Positions 41,134-49,666 of a stretch of DNA of 49,666 nucleotides are shown here, piece after piece; position 1 is the stretch's first letter; every line of letters begins with the position of its first letter. A program made the position numbers and the translations under genes. The stretch comes from an uncultured Muribaculaceae bacterium (GTDB taxonomy: Bacteria; Bacteroidota; Bacteroidia; Bacteroidales; Muribaculaceae): the NCBI GenBank assembly GCA_910585275.1, contig CAJUCW010000028.1, positions 1-49,666 on the forward strand, written 5' to 3'. Below the pieces are notes generated by a model that did no database searches, was not told the DNA's origin, and was given only the letters and a program-made list of their open reading frames with translations.

Positions 41134-41178
41134 AAAAAAGGGCCTGCATCCTTTATAACAGATTTGCAGACCCTTTTT
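41134..41178 (-). terminator. Intrinsic terminator of the caspase/transglutaminase operon
   Basis: On the minus strand AAAAAGGGTCTGCA (41165-41178) pairs with TGCAGGCCCTTTTT (41135-41148), ending in a run of six T. It lies 36 bp after the stop of the last operon gene. A smaller hairpin GAGATAAAAATCTC (41197-41210) precedes it. This fixes the 3' boundary of the five-gene unit. Confidence 0.85.
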
Positions 41179-41213
41179 ATCAAATAAACTTTATCTTGAG
41201 ATTTTTATCTCCG

Positions 41214-42962
41214 CTACTTGCCGGAATAAGTATGGTCAATCTTCGGAGAGGTGGTTTCAAACTGACGCATGCACATTCCCGTTTTCGAGCCGATATAGGT
41301 CGGGTCGGAAATAAAGAAACGTTTCCCTTCGTAGGTGTAGCTCGTGCCGGGCACATCCACATCCGGAATCGATACCGACGCACTCTCATGACCCGGGAAC
41401 GCCAGAAGCTGGTTCTCCACCCCAAGGGCATTCCAGAGAAGATAGGTGTAGAAAATGGCGCGGTCTTCGCAGTCATTCTTCGGGTAATAAAGGTTCTCCT
41501 CAAGGAAATATGGTTTCTCGAATCCGTGGAACTCGTCGTCGGTGGCATAATCGAAGCCCGACTGCACGAACTGCAGGAGTTCGTTGGTGGCCTTAAGATT
41601 GTCTTTGCCGGCAAGCTGCTCCTTCACCTGGCGCACAAGGTCGTCGCGAAGAGGCTGGTCGAGGCTGCTGATGGCGTAGTCGCGCGTATCCATCTGCGGG
41701 TAACGGTAAACTATCGGCATGAGGTTCTCGTTGACGGTGCCCGTGAGCTGCAGTCCGGCATGCTTGACTTCAAACTTACGTTCTTTCTTAGGCACGTTCA
41801 AGCCTTCGATAACCATGTTAAACTTCTTGCCTGATGAAGCGCCCTTCGGAAGGTCGCACGTGGCGAGCGTGCTTCCGGCAAGGTTCACGTTGCGGCCGCC
41901 GAGCACATAAAACTTCTCGCCGCCAAGGTTCATATAAGTCACAGCATAGAGCGTCTGTTCGGCAGGGATAAGAATTATGGGGTCTCCGGTCTTGGTGGCC
42001 ACGGCGATACGTGCGTTATAGCCCATATTGGCAAGCATATAATGCACCGCCGACATCCTCGGGGAAATTCCGGCATCGGGGAACTTCGAATCCATATAAG
42101 CGCAAAGGAACTCGAACGTGAGATAGTCGTTGAGGCCCATTTTCCGAGCCACCGGCAAAACGGCCTCCTGCACTTTTTCAGCCACGTCCTGCTCGTCGAG
42201 CTTCTTCCAATGACGAGCAAAGTAGGAAACCTTTTCAAGGCTATTGCTTATGTTGAAATCAACAGCCGGCACAAGCACGTCCATTCCATAGAACTTAACA
42301 AGCTCTTTTCCCTCGGTCGATTCCTCTTCGGGGGCCGGGGCCGGAGCCGGTTGCTCCACCGGCGTTTCCGCAGGCACCTCCACGGGTGTTTCCGCCACGG
42401 CAGGCTCCTCCGGAAGGGCTATCGGCTTCGGCATCTCGGGTATGGCGCCAAGAATGGGCGCACCCACATCGGGACGCACATTGAGGGTCAGAGGAATCTC
42501 CCTCTTCGCCTCGGGGGGAATCTCAGCTTTCGGCGGCGCGAAAGGCGACTTTATCTCTCCCGGCTTTTCGGGAAGCGTTGGCTTGGTGACGGGGGCGTTC
42601 TGCCCCGGTTTCCCTTTGTCGCCGAGCTGCGACTCAAGCGACGGTTCCCTACGCCCTTCGAGCCCGGGGATTTGCGCGAGCACTGGCGCCGGAAGAGTCA
42701 CCGGCGTAGTCGAAGGCTTCGAGAGATTCACGTCCGGCACTTTTACAGGCTTCGGCACCTCACCTCGCTTCAAAGGCTCCAACGGCTCGTATTCGTGCCA
42801 AGTGCCGTCAAGGAAGTCGGCGTAATGCTCAAGTATGGTATGGCGGAACTCCTGATAATCGTTGAGAATACCCTGGCGGAACTCCTCAAAGCTTGCGGGG
42901 GCTTGGGCCTGCGGCACACCCGCTGCAAGCAGCGACACCCCTATCAATAGCATCTTTTTCAT
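41214..42962 (-). CDS. Exported proline-rich transglutaminase-fold protein
   Basis: The 582-residue protein has a signal peptide (cut near AQAP) and the start SFEEFRQGILNDYQEFRHTILEHYADFLDGTWHEYEPLEP, shared with the paralogue at 22836. Residues about 75-225 are Pro/Glu-rich and probably extended (VPAETPVEQPAPAPAPEEE). The C-terminal domain has NDCEDRAIFYTYLLWNALG (Cys498), FPGHESAS (His525) and FISDPTYIG (Asp553). The His in a HYW context found in the paralogue is missing. It is the last gene of an operon with a caspase-type protein. The fold is well supported; the reaction and substrate are unknown. Confidence 0.72.
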   Translation of the reverse strand: MKKMLLIGVSLLAAGVPQAQAPASFEEFRQGILNDYQEFRHTILEHYADFLDGTWHEYEPLEPLKRGEVPKPVKVPDVNLSKPSTTPVTLPAPVLAQIPGLEGRREPSLESQLGDKGKPGQNAPVTKPTLPEKPGEIKSPFAPPKAEIPPEAKREIPLTLNVRPDVGAPILGAIPEMPKPIALPEEPAVAETPVEVPAETPVEQPAPAPAPEEESTEGKELVKFYGMDVLVPAVDFNISNSLEKVSYFARHWKKLDEQDVAEKVQEAVLPVARKMGLNDYLTFEFLCAYMDSKFPDAGISPRMSAVHYMLANMGYNARIAVATKTGDPIILIPAEQTLYAVTYMNLGGEKFYVLGGRNVNLAGSTLATCDLPKGASSGKKFNMVIEGLNVPKKERKFEVKHAGLQLTGTVNENLMPIVYRYPQMDTRDYAISSLDQPLRDDLVRQVKEQLAGKDNLKATNELLQFVQSGFDYATDDEFHGFEKPYFLEENLYYPKNDCEDRAIFYTYLLWNALGVENQLLAFPGHESASVSIPDVDVPGTSYTYEGKRFFISDPTYIGSKTGMCMRQFETTSPKIDHTYSGK

Positions 42963-42977
42963 ACTCTTCTGTTTTTG

Positions 42978-43862
42978 TTAATTTGGATAAAGCTTGAGAT
43001 TTATCTGCTTCACGCCCATCTTGGGGTCGTTGCGGCGGTTCTTCACAAGCCACTTGGAAAATTCCTCCTCTGTCAGGTAAGGCAAGGAAGCATCTGACTT
43101 TGCCGGATGAAGCACCGGAACCGAGAACGGATTCGGAGAGAAAACCACATAAAGCTTATTGAATTCTATATCACCGTCGGTGCCTATGCAGAAAGCATCC
43201 ACTTCGCCGAATTCCCCCATGCCTTTCGTAGGGTCGAAGAATATATAGTCGTAATTCTTCTTAACCTTTACTTCCTGGCGTGAATCCTGCTGATAAGGTA
43301 GCATCTTGCAGACATCGCCGTTGTTTCCCATCAGAAAAACCGACACGTAGCCGTCAACGGGTGTCGTGAACGAAAGGAAAAGGTCGTCGCCCTGATGGTA
43401 TTCGGTCGATGAATTCCCCTTCGTGTTGCCGTTACGGAGCGCGACTGCCTCGAATTCCACGGCATCGTTGCTTATGGATTTCGCCGTGCCGTTGACGCGG
43501 CAGTTCACGATAAGGCAGTCGTCGTTGCCGAGCGACACCACAAACGTCGGTTCGCCGTCGTCGGCAATCCATTCCCCCTTCACCTCGGTGGAGGAAAGGG
43601 AAAAGAAATTGCTCGTCTCCCCTTTGGAGTCAATCCTGTCGGCCTGAAGCACGTCCTGGCTCACTATCGTGCCGAATTCTTTCGAGATAGCGTCGAGACG
43701 CGCACCTTCGAGGGCCTTCATCTTGCTCATGAACGGTGAATCGTTCTTATCGCCGTAGTAGGTATAGTTGCCGCTGACCTTCTTCACCGAAGAGTCGGCG
43801 ACGGCTGTCTGCACCATTAAAATGGCGCAGGCAGCCGTTGCTATCCTTATAAGTGCATTCAT
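42978..43862 (-). CDS. Exported LPP20-like/DUF4384-like protein
   Basis: The 294-residue protein has a signal peptide (cut near AVADS). Residues about 25-140 resemble LPP20-type proteins (SKMKALEGARLDAISKEFGTIVS). Residues about 145-235 (YHQGDDLFLSFTTPVDGYVSVFLMGNNGDVCKMLPY) look like DUF4384, a domain often encoded beside caspase-like or kinase genes. Its ATG overlaps the TAA of the caspase gene by one base (TAATG), so the two are coupled. It is probably a partner or sensor for the caspase protein; that role is inferred. Confidence 0.65.
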   Translation of the reverse strand: MNALIRIATAACAILMVQTAVADSSVKKVSGNYTYYGDKNDSPFMSKMKALEGARLDAISKEFGTIVSQDVLQADRIDSKGETSNFFSLSSTEVKGEWIADDGEPTFVVSLGNDDCLIVNCRVNGTAKSISNDAVEFEAVALRNGNTKGNSSTEYHQGDDLFLSFTTPVDGYVSVFLMGNNGDVCKMLPYQQDSRQEVKVKKNYDYIFFDPTKGMGEFGEVDAFCIGTDGDIEFNKLYVVFSPNPFSVPVLHPAKSDASLPYLTEEEFSKWLVKNRRNDPKMGVKQINLKLYPN

Positions 43863-46495
43863 TATTTCTTAAGTTTCTTTTTGTCAAGTTCGCCTGCCAG
43901 GGCACCTGAAACGTTCACTTTCGGACTCTGGGGCTTGTTGAGCTGAAGGCTCGCCGTCTTCTTCACCTCCGTCGATACATAGTCGGCAATCTCTTTAAGT
44001 GAGGCGTTGCCCTTGCTCTCCTGGAGTTTTTTGAGAAGATAATAGGTGAAAAGCCCGTGGTTTTTCTCTTTCCAGGGAAGGGCGGTCTCGTTGCCGTCGG
44101 CGGCGCTGAGCACAAACATATTCCCCTTAGGAGCAGCAGCCTTGGCTTTCAGCACCACGCCGCGGGCTTCGGCAAGCATTCCGTCGCCACGGTTGGCGCC
44201 GCTGAAACACGCATCCATGAAGACCATCACGTTTGCCGCACCCATAGCGTTCAGGTCGTTGTAGAACTGCGAGAGGGGGTAAGCCGTGGCAATGACCATC
44301 GGGTCGGCGTCGGTGGGGAGCATGTATGCCTCGCTGGTTTTCTCGTCGGGCACCCCATGGCCGGCATAATAGACGATTACGTCGGTGCCGGGACCGAGGG
44401 CCTGCACGGAATTCTTCAGCTGGTTCATAGCCGAGAGTGTGTTGCCGTAGGTGGCGTTCTTGAAAAGAAGCACCTGGTTGGCGGGTATGCCGAGGGTTTC
44501 GCGGCAATATTGCGCAAACACCTCGCCGTCATGTTCGGCCGACGCAACCTCCGTAACCTTGTTATAATGCTCGTTGGCTATAATCAGCGCGAGGGTGTTG
44601 GAGTTTACGCTCTTGGTGACGGGAATGTTCTTATCCACATCGCTCTCCACCTGCGGGGCCTTTGGCTTGGAAGGCTCATTCTGCCTGGCAGGCGACTTCT
44701 TGTCTTCCTTAGGCTTCGTGATGTCGGCAAGGAGGTTGGGATCCACACCTACCACCGGCGGCGGCCCATAGGCGAGCGCATCAGATGCGTTGTAGGTATA
44801 ATCCTTACCGTTCGGGCTATGGAACGTGATGGTGGAGATGGCAATCCTGTCGTCTTTGATATAGAACTTGGCGTTGCGCAGCTGCACCTGGTCCCAAGTG
44901 GATTTGAACGCTTCCGCCTCCTTGTTTTTGAGAGGCACCTTCACCGTCACCTGGCCGAAATCGGATTTAATGGCATACGTCTCGTTTTCCACGTCGTATG
45001 GCTGAAGTTTCAGCTCCGAAAGCACAAGATGGCTTGCATACTCCTGGAGATACTTGTCGGCGGTGATTGCGCTCAGACGCTCCTGCTCCTTGCGGATTTT
45101 GTCGGGGGCCACACGCTTCATATAGTCGTCAACCTTCTCGAACTCGCCGCGCTGCGCCCACTTCGTGATTTCGGAAGTGACGAACGCCTGGGCATAATCC
45201 TGATAGGAAGGAATCTCACGCGGACCTTTGGCAATCCCGGCCTTGGAATCGCCCATCACCACCGGCATAGTGTTCATCGCCATGGGGGCCTGGCCCAAAG
45301 CCGAAAGCTGCACGTTGAGGGCGTCCACCTTCGACTTATTGCCAAGACAGGCGTAAGAAGTGGCGAGGGCCTTAAGATACTTCACGTTGTTGGCGTCGTT
45401 GGCAAGGAGTTCCTCGAATTTGTCGGCCGCGCTGGAGAAATAGGCGTTGCTCTGGCGCCGACTCTTGGAAGCGTCCTTGTCGTTCATCGCCATGATGCTC
45501 TCGTTGTAATAACCCGTGCCGAGATTGTAGTAGCAACGCGCTATGCACTCGTTGATGCTCATGCTGTTGGGATGAGCCTCCTCAAGACGCATATATATGT
45601 CGAGGGCAGGGCGGTATTCACCCTGGTCTTCATAAATCTGCGCCTGGAGATTGAGAAGCTTCTCGTCGTTGGGTTTGAACGCAAGAGCCCGCTCCACAAG
45701 CGGCGGGAGAAGATCGCGCCTCTGCGTGTCGAGGCAGAGCTGCATCGCAATCGTGAGGATATTAAGGTTGGCCGGATATTCGTTGGCGGCCGACACAAGA
45801 GCGTCGAGACCACGCTGCTGCTGGTTGGTATTAAGAATAGCCTGTCCGTAGAAGAGGGCAACCCGCTCACGCTGTTTCTGTTCGCCGGTGCGCAGATATA
45901 CTTCAAAATACTTGATGGCGTCGTCCACATTCCCGGCATTATATGTGCCAGAGGCGGCACAATACACAAGCGCCGGATAAAGCTCGGGGTCACGCCTGAA
46001 ATCAGCACCGCTCATCTGCGGCATCATCTGTGTATCGACATATGCGCGGGCGAAACGCGACATAGCGGCATTGTCGCCCTTCATCGAATAATAGATGGCA
46101 GCTTTCGCCATCGAATTGTTGAGGTCGAGGAGCATGCCGCGGCATTGGTCGGCCGAGGCGTCGCCGATGGTGTCTGACGAAAGAATATCATACGCAATCT
46201 CGAAAGTCTTGAATGCGGTATCATATATTTCCTCCTCCGCGACACCGTCAAACTGCTGCTGCTTCAGACTCTTATAAAGGGCCGACGCTTTCTCAAGCGA
46301 CGGGCCGTCTTCAGTTTCCTCAGCAACATCTCCTTCCTGAGCCGCTTCCGTAAGCGTCTGTGGGTCTTGTGGCTCCTGTGTCACCGCATAAAGCGACACG
46401 GCGCCGCCTGCCAGCATTACAGCCACAAGCGATGACACCGCATTGCCCGACAACCGGTGAAAAATATCATTAACTCTTATTGATGGTTTGATCAT
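43862..46495 (-). CDS. Exported TPR protein with C-terminal caspase (C14) domain
   Basis: The 877-residue protein has an N-terminal hydrophobic segment (about 19-38) that targets it to the envelope. TPR-like helices span about 65-420 (for example LLNLQAQIYEDQGEYRPALDIYMRLEEAHPNS). A linker region (about 430-640) ends in a Lys/Pro-rich stretch. The C-terminal peptidase C14 domain begins NTLALIIANEHYNKV and carries His713 in VIVYYAGHG and Cys763 in VFMDACFSGA, the caspase dyad. Both catalytic residues are present, so it should be an active Arg/Lys- or Asp-type cysteine protease. Here it is extracytoplasmic, unlike most defence-linked bacterial caspases. It is the third gene of the operon. Confidence 0.85.
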   Translation of the reverse strand: MIKPSIRVNDIFHRLSGNAVSSLVAVMLAGGAVSLYAVTQEPQDPQTLTEAAQEGDVAEETEDGPSLEKASALYKSLKQQQFDGVAEEEIYDTAFKTFEIAYDILSSDTIGDASADQCRGMLLDLNNSMAKAAIYYSMKGDNAAMSRFARAYVDTQMMPQMSGADFRRDPELYPALVYCAASGTYNAGNVDDAIKYFEVYLRTGEQKQRERVALFYGQAILNTNQQQRGLDALVSAANEYPANLNILTIAMQLCLDTQRRDLLPPLVERALAFKPNDEKLLNLQAQIYEDQGEYRPALDIYMRLEEAHPNSMSINECIARCYYNLGTGYYNESIMAMNDKDASKSRRQSNAYFSSAADKFEELLANDANNVKYLKALATSYACLGNKSKVDALNVQLSALGQAPMAMNTMPVVMGDSKAGIAKGPREIPSYQDYAQAFVTSEITKWAQRGEFEKVDDYMKRVAPDKIRKEQERLSAITADKYLQEYASHLVLSELKLQPYDVENETYAIKSDFGQVTVKVPLKNKEAEAFKSTWDQVQLRNAKFYIKDDRIAISTITFHSPNGKDYTYNASDALAYGPPPVVGVDPNLLADITKPKEDKKSPARQNEPSKPKAPQVESDVDKNIPVTKSVNSNTLALIIANEHYNKVTEVASAEHDGEVFAQYCRETLGIPANQVLLFKNATYGNTLSAMNQLKNSVQALGPGTDVIVYYAGHGVPDEKTSEAYMLPTDADPMVIATAYPLSQFYNDLNAMGAANVMVFMDACFSGANRGDGMLAEARGVVLKAKAAAPKGNMFVLSAADGNETALPWKEKNHGLFTYYLLKKLQESKGNASLKEIADYVSTEVKKTASLQLNKPQSPKVNVSGALAGELDKKKLKK

Positions 46496-46573
46496 ATTGT
46501 GAATTACTTACAAAATACATGGCTTTCCGAAACCTTGACTTCAAGCCAACAAAGCGGGAATACGCGCCTATAG

Positions 46574-48682
46574 TCAATCGAAAACGTCGATAATGGTGAA
46601 GTTGGCGGTGATGCGGCGGAATTCGCTTCCCTTACCCTCGGCAACGTCAACTTTAAAGGTATAGTCGGCATTGACCTTGTCGAGAGTCTCAACGTTTTTC
46701 TGAAGGAAGTCTTTCACTCCCTGCGCACGAAGGAACGCGAGCTGACGGTTCTCCTTTACGCCCGCAGCCTTGGTGACCGTGATGGCGGTGAGGTCGCCAT
46801 TCTCATAAATCGGCTCGTCCTCGAAATCGCCGTAGCTGCCGTCGTAGGCTATGGTCCGGATGATGGGGGTGGCGTCGGCGGTGCCTGATATCACTACCCT
46901 CACTTTCTTCCCTTCCTTGAGATATTGGGCGAAATCGCCCTCGAAAGCCTCCTTCACGATTTTGAGCATAGAACTTGCCGCGCCAGACTCAGCCACATGA
47001 TATTTTCCGGGAGGGAAGTCTTCCGCAGCGGAGAACTCCGGCTCCACCTGATATGTGAAGTTGACCTCATAGTTGAGAATCTTCCTGCCGTCGGCATCAT
47101 AATCAGGCACAACCCTCGAATTCACGGCAATGTTGGTGTGGTTGGAGATGACATCCTGTGTCTTGGCTTCCTCCACCACCCTCTCTCGGAGTTCCTGGAG
47201 TTTCAGCTCCTCCATCTGTTGTTGCTGAAGGATTTCAAGGCTCACCACATTGGCGTCGCCCTCCATGAAATTCATGGCCACTCGGTTGACGTTGTTGTAT
47301 TCGTAGGTCTTGCCGTCGGCCTTGTTGAACACCTTCGCGTATATAATCTCAAACGTATCGTCGGGAAGCACGCCATACTGCACGTCGGAAAGGAGAAGGT
47401 CGCCGGCATCGTGGAATGAGGTCACGTCGCTTTCCGGCACCGGGAGATAGATGGTGGGCATCGTCGAGAAGTCGATGGCGAGAAGCTGGTTGGCACGGTC
47501 GTAGTTGCCGAGGCTCATGGTCTGACCCGAAAGGAGGTCGCCGGCAAGCTGGGTGGAGATTTCGTCCTCGAAAAGGCGGCGCTGCTTGGCGCGGGTTTCG
47601 TCGTTCACACGAAGACGGTAGTCTTCCATGCTCTCGCCCGGCATCATCTTCTGCCATTCGTCCATCAAGCGTTCCACCTCGTCGTTTATAAGCTTGTTGT
47701 AGTGAGGTTCCAGGCCGACCATTCTCTTGGCTCCGAGAGCCTTCTCGGTAGTATATACCAGGATTGAATTGCCCTGGGAATCCTTGATAAATTCAAGGTC
47801 GCCCACGCCGCCTGCCTCCACGGGCATCGTGTTGCGGTCGTCTGGCCTGACAAGATTTATCATCTCTATCGAAGAGGGGGAAGTGGCCACGGCCATATAC
47901 TTTCCGTCGTTGTTGAAGGCACATGCCAAACCCTCCCCGAGGTTGTCGAGGTCGTTCTTGATATTGAACGTGCGTGTGTCATAAACGGTCAGAAGTCCGT
48001 CGTTGGAGAGCACCGCGAACTCGCTGCTACCGTTGTTGAAAGTCATGTCGGTGACGGGCACGCCGTAAGTCCAGTCGCGGCGCAATTTTTTCTGCTCGAA
48101 ATTATACACCGCTACGCGGTCGCCGTCCATCATGGCAAGGAAATATGAATTGTCGCTCATAGCCATCGCAGTGGGAGTGAACGGCAGTTCCATCTGGTCG
48201 ATGAGAGCCATCTTGCGCGGCTCGAATATATAAAGTCCGAGATTGGTGGCCACAATAAGCTGCCTCGCATCGGGCGTAAAGACCACGGCGGAAGGCTCGC
48301 CATATTTCTTATGGTCGAAAGAATTCAGCTTCTTGCCGGCTTCGGCGGTGCTGAACATCGTGGCGGATTTCCTTCCCTTCTTGTCTTTTTCAATCACCAC
48401 ATAATTCACACCTGAAGGAATCACGTTGAGCGAAAGGATGTTTTTCTTGGTGGAGAAAAGCACATCGCCGCGCATGGTGGCAACAGTCACCGGCGACATT
48501 GAATAAACCACCGTATTGTTGGGGGCGATTCTGACAGGAGTGTTGGGCTGACGGAAACTATAATCGGTTTTCACCGTCTGGGTTTCCGTTTGTGGCTCCG
48601 CATCTTTAGCCACGCTTATGCCGCATCCGAAGACATTGCCGAATGCCAAAGCGAGGGCAATCGTTCTGATATTAGGTTTCAT
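46574..48682 (-). CDS. Exported beta-propeller protein with OmpA-like C-terminus
   Basis: The 702-residue protein has a signal peptide (possible lipobox at FGC, otherwise cut near SVAKD). Residues about 60-330 look like a WD40-type propeller (SAVVFTPDARQLIVATNLGLYIFEPR; CAFNNDGKYMAVATSPSSIEMINL). Helical and beta segments follow, then a C-terminal region (about 590-702) in which VRVVISGTADATPI and NRQLAFLRAQGVKDFLQKN recall OmpA-like peptidoglycan-binding domains. It may scaffold the caspase complex on the cell wall. It is separated from the caspase gene by 78 bp. Function inferred. Confidence 0.6.
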   Translation of the reverse strand: MKPNIRTIALALAFGNVFGCGISVAKDAEPQTETQTVKTDYSFRQPNTPVRIAPNNTVVYSMSPVTVATMRGDVLFSTKKNILSLNVIPSGVNYVVIEKDKKGRKSATMFSTAEAGKKLNSFDHKKYGEPSAVVFTPDARQLIVATNLGLYIFEPRKMALIDQMELPFTPTAMAMSDNSYFLAMMDGDRVAVYNFEQKKLRRDWTYGVPVTDMTFNNGSSEFAVLSNDGLLTVYDTRTFNIKNDLDNLGEGLACAFNNDGKYMAVATSPSSIEMINLVRPDDRNTMPVEAGGVGDLEFIKDSQGNSILVYTTEKALGAKRMVGLEPHYNKLINDEVERLMDEWQKMMPGESMEDYRLRVNDETRAKQRRLFEDEISTQLAGDLLSGQTMSLGNYDRANQLLAIDFSTMPTIYLPVPESDVTSFHDAGDLLLSDVQYGVLPDDTFEIIYAKVFNKADGKTYEYNNVNRVAMNFMEGDANVVSLEILQQQQMEELKLQELRERVVEEAKTQDVISNHTNIAVNSRVVPDYDADGRKILNYEVNFTYQVEPEFSAAEDFPPGKYHVAESGAASSMLKIVKEAFEGDFAQYLKEGKKVRVVISGTADATPIIRTIAYDGSYGDFEDEPIYENGDLTAITVTKAAGVKENRQLAFLRAQGVKDFLQKNVETLDKVNADYTFKVDVAEGKGSEFRRITANFTIIDVFD

Positions 48683-48737
48683 TTGTAATGGTTAGTTAAT
48701 TTGTCGGAGTTAAGTAGCGGTTTGAAATTGCCACGAG

Positions 48738-48770
48738 CGGAGGCCACGGCAGATGTTGCCATGACCTCCG
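48738..48770. other. Stem-loop between the first two operon genes
   Basis: CGGAGG-CCACGGCA and TGCCATGA-CCTCCG form a long stem with two mismatches (48738-48770). It lies 22 bp after the stop of the LPP20-like gene and 55 bp before the next start. A minus-strand T-run is lacking, so it is more likely an mRNA processing or attenuation hairpin than a full terminator. Confidence 0.45.
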
Positions 48771-48792
48771 TTCCGGTATTTTTTACTGTATT

Positions 48793-49422
48793 TCAGTCAG
48801 AAACCTTTGCGTTGGCAAATTCCCGCACCTTCTCAGCATATTTCTGGGCGAGATTGGTGTCTTTGAGAGCTGCTTCCAGAGCGGCGTTGCGGGCTACGCG
48901 GGCAATGCTCTCGTCAACGATAAAGAATGCCTGGATTTCGTAGGTGCCGTCAGGATTGGTCTTGCAGATAGAATAGCTCGGAACAAGAGCGTTTTTCACC
49001 TTCTGCTCCACAAGACGTTCGTAAGCGGCATAAAATTTATCGAATTCCCCTTCAGCGTCAACGCCGTTGGCAAAACCATCGCTAACCACGCGACCTTTCA
49101 CGGTGCTTCCGGCCTTCTGTGCATATTTGATGGTGGCGTTGTTGATTGCCATCTGTTCGCCGATGTTCTTCGATTTCGTACGGCTTGAAATGCCGTCGAA
49201 CACGATGCCGTCGTCGCCAAGCTCGTTAAGCTTGCTATAGTGCTTGGTGAGAGCCACTTCCATGGTGCGGCTACCCATTATTTCATAACCGCCCTTCTTA
49301 TAGTCTTTCATTTTCTGCTTCACCTCTTTTTTCTGAGCTTTCTCTACAGCTTTGTCATAGTTTTGTGCATAGACCGGTGTGAGGAAACACAAGGCCATAA
49401 GCAGAGTAAAAATCTTTTTCAT
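48793..49422 (-). CDS. Small exported LPP20-like protein
   Basis: The 209-residue protein has signal peptide MKKIFTLLMALCFLTPVYA. The mature part is Lys-rich and helical at first (DKAVEKAQKKEVKQKMKDYKKGGYEIMG). It then has the LPP20-like alternation (SKNIGEQMAINNATIKYAQKAGSTVKGRVVSD) and ends in a helix (ALEAALKDTNLAQKYAEKVREFANAKV). It is the first visible gene of the five-gene operon. No function can be assigned. No clear -33/-7 pair is visible upstream; TAAATTTG on the minus strand at 49582-49589 is a weak -7 candidate. Confidence 0.6.
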   Translation of the reverse strand: MKKIFTLLMALCFLTPVYAQNYDKAVEKAQKKEVKQKMKDYKKGGYEIMGSRTMEVALTKHYSKLNELGDDGIVFDGISSRTKSKNIGEQMAINNATIKYAQKAGSTVKGRVVSDGFANGVDAEGEFDKFYAAYERLVEQKVKNALVPSYSICKTNPDGTYEIQAFFIVDESIARVARNAALEAALKDTNLAQKYAEKVREFANAKVSD

Positions 49423-49540
49423 CTTCTGTCAAGTTAAAATGATTAATGTTTATTTAGTTTTTCTGTAGTCGTTTCAAATGCATCAACGGCAACTTTGCCT
49501 CATCAATGCAAGTCAATTTTCCAAAACCCTATTAAAATCA

Positions 49541-49582
49541 GGGCTTTCATAATCAGGGCACAAAATCCCCTAATGAAAGCCC
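49541..49582. other. Hairpin near the window end
   Basis: GGGCTTTCAT (49541-49550) and ATGAAAGCCC (49573-49582) form a 10-bp stem. The loop contains a second short pairing (AGGG/CCCT). Reading on the minus strand it is followed by GATTTTAATAGGGTTTT, so it may end a transcript entering from beyond the window. Otherwise 49423-49666 shows no gene. Confidence 0.4.
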
Positions 49583-49666
49583 AAATTTACTAATTATATT
49601 CTGTTCTGACCAGTAACTATTCAGCGGACACGCTAAGGCGATAATGTGGAATAGACATCACCATTA

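Noticed and set aside
41097..41183. N-terminal extension of GH18 to 41183
   Set aside because: It would translate the intrinsic terminator of the upstream operon; the signal peptide starts at 41096.
44057..46177. 706-residue open frame on the plus strand
   Set aside because: It is fully antisense to the TPR-caspase gene and its protein is a His/Val/Gly-rich mixture without domain motifs. It is a codon-bias shadow.

Overview
The window is from a Bacteroidales chromosome, most likely Muribaculaceae or a close relative; the family is an inference. The evidence is SusC/SusD-like pairs, surface lipoproteins, a C-terminal sorting tail of the type IX secretion (T9SS) kind, and promoters of the Bacteroidetes form (TTTG, 19-20 bp, TAnnTTTG).

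Region 1 (1-1660): a tRNA-Ser(UGA) gene with its own promoter and terminator, then an acyltransferase-3 membrane protein. The acyltransferase converges on the next operon through a large imperfect inverted repeat that supplies the last codons of both genes.

Region 2 (1636-22673): a complete beta-mannan/galactomannan utilisation locus. One minus-strand operon runs SusC, SusD, two surface glycan-binding lipoproteins, two GH26 mannanases, a GH130 mannosylglucose phosphorylase, a GPH-type sugar symporter and a cellobiose/mannobiose 2-epimerase. A GH5 mannanase lies just upstream on the same strand, followed by an AraC-type regulator and a divergent GH36 alpha-galactosidase. The logic matches the known Bacteroides fragilis pathway. 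Surface mannanases cut the chain and alpha-galactosidase removes side chains. Mannobiose is imported and epimerised to mannosylglucose, which is then phosphorolysed to mannose-1-phosphate and glucose. A 16-bp motif, TRATACTATYTTRTCY, occurs upstream of GH36, GH5 and SusC and is a candidate operator for the AraC protein.

Region 3 (22836-35785): a minus-strand run of exported proteins. In transcription order these are a PEGA/beta-barrel protein, a BACON-type lipoprotein, two tandem paralogous beta-helix-like proteins, a 1370-residue repeat protein with a T9SS-like tail, an LPP20-like protein and a transglutaminase-fold protein.

Region 4 (35786-41096): an accessory patch. It holds a probable GNAT toxin-antitoxin pair, a MITE-like inverted-repeat element, a GH43 glycosidase, an MNT nucleotidyltransferase without a HEPN partner, a GH18 chitinase-like enzyme, and two copies of a roughly 54-bp repeat containing a C-tract.

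Region 5 (41134-49422): a five-gene minus-strand operon of exported proteins ending in a strong intrinsic terminator. It encodes an LPP20-like protein, a beta-propeller/OmpA-like protein, a TPR-caspase protein, a DUF4384-like protein and a proline-rich transglutaminase-fold protein. I do not recognise it as a named system, and it is the best candidate here for something undescribed. Its last gene is a paralogue of the last gene of region 3.

REPIN-like paired palindromes (TGTAGGGACATGCC ... GGCACGTCCCTACA) recur four times across the window, with one decayed copy.
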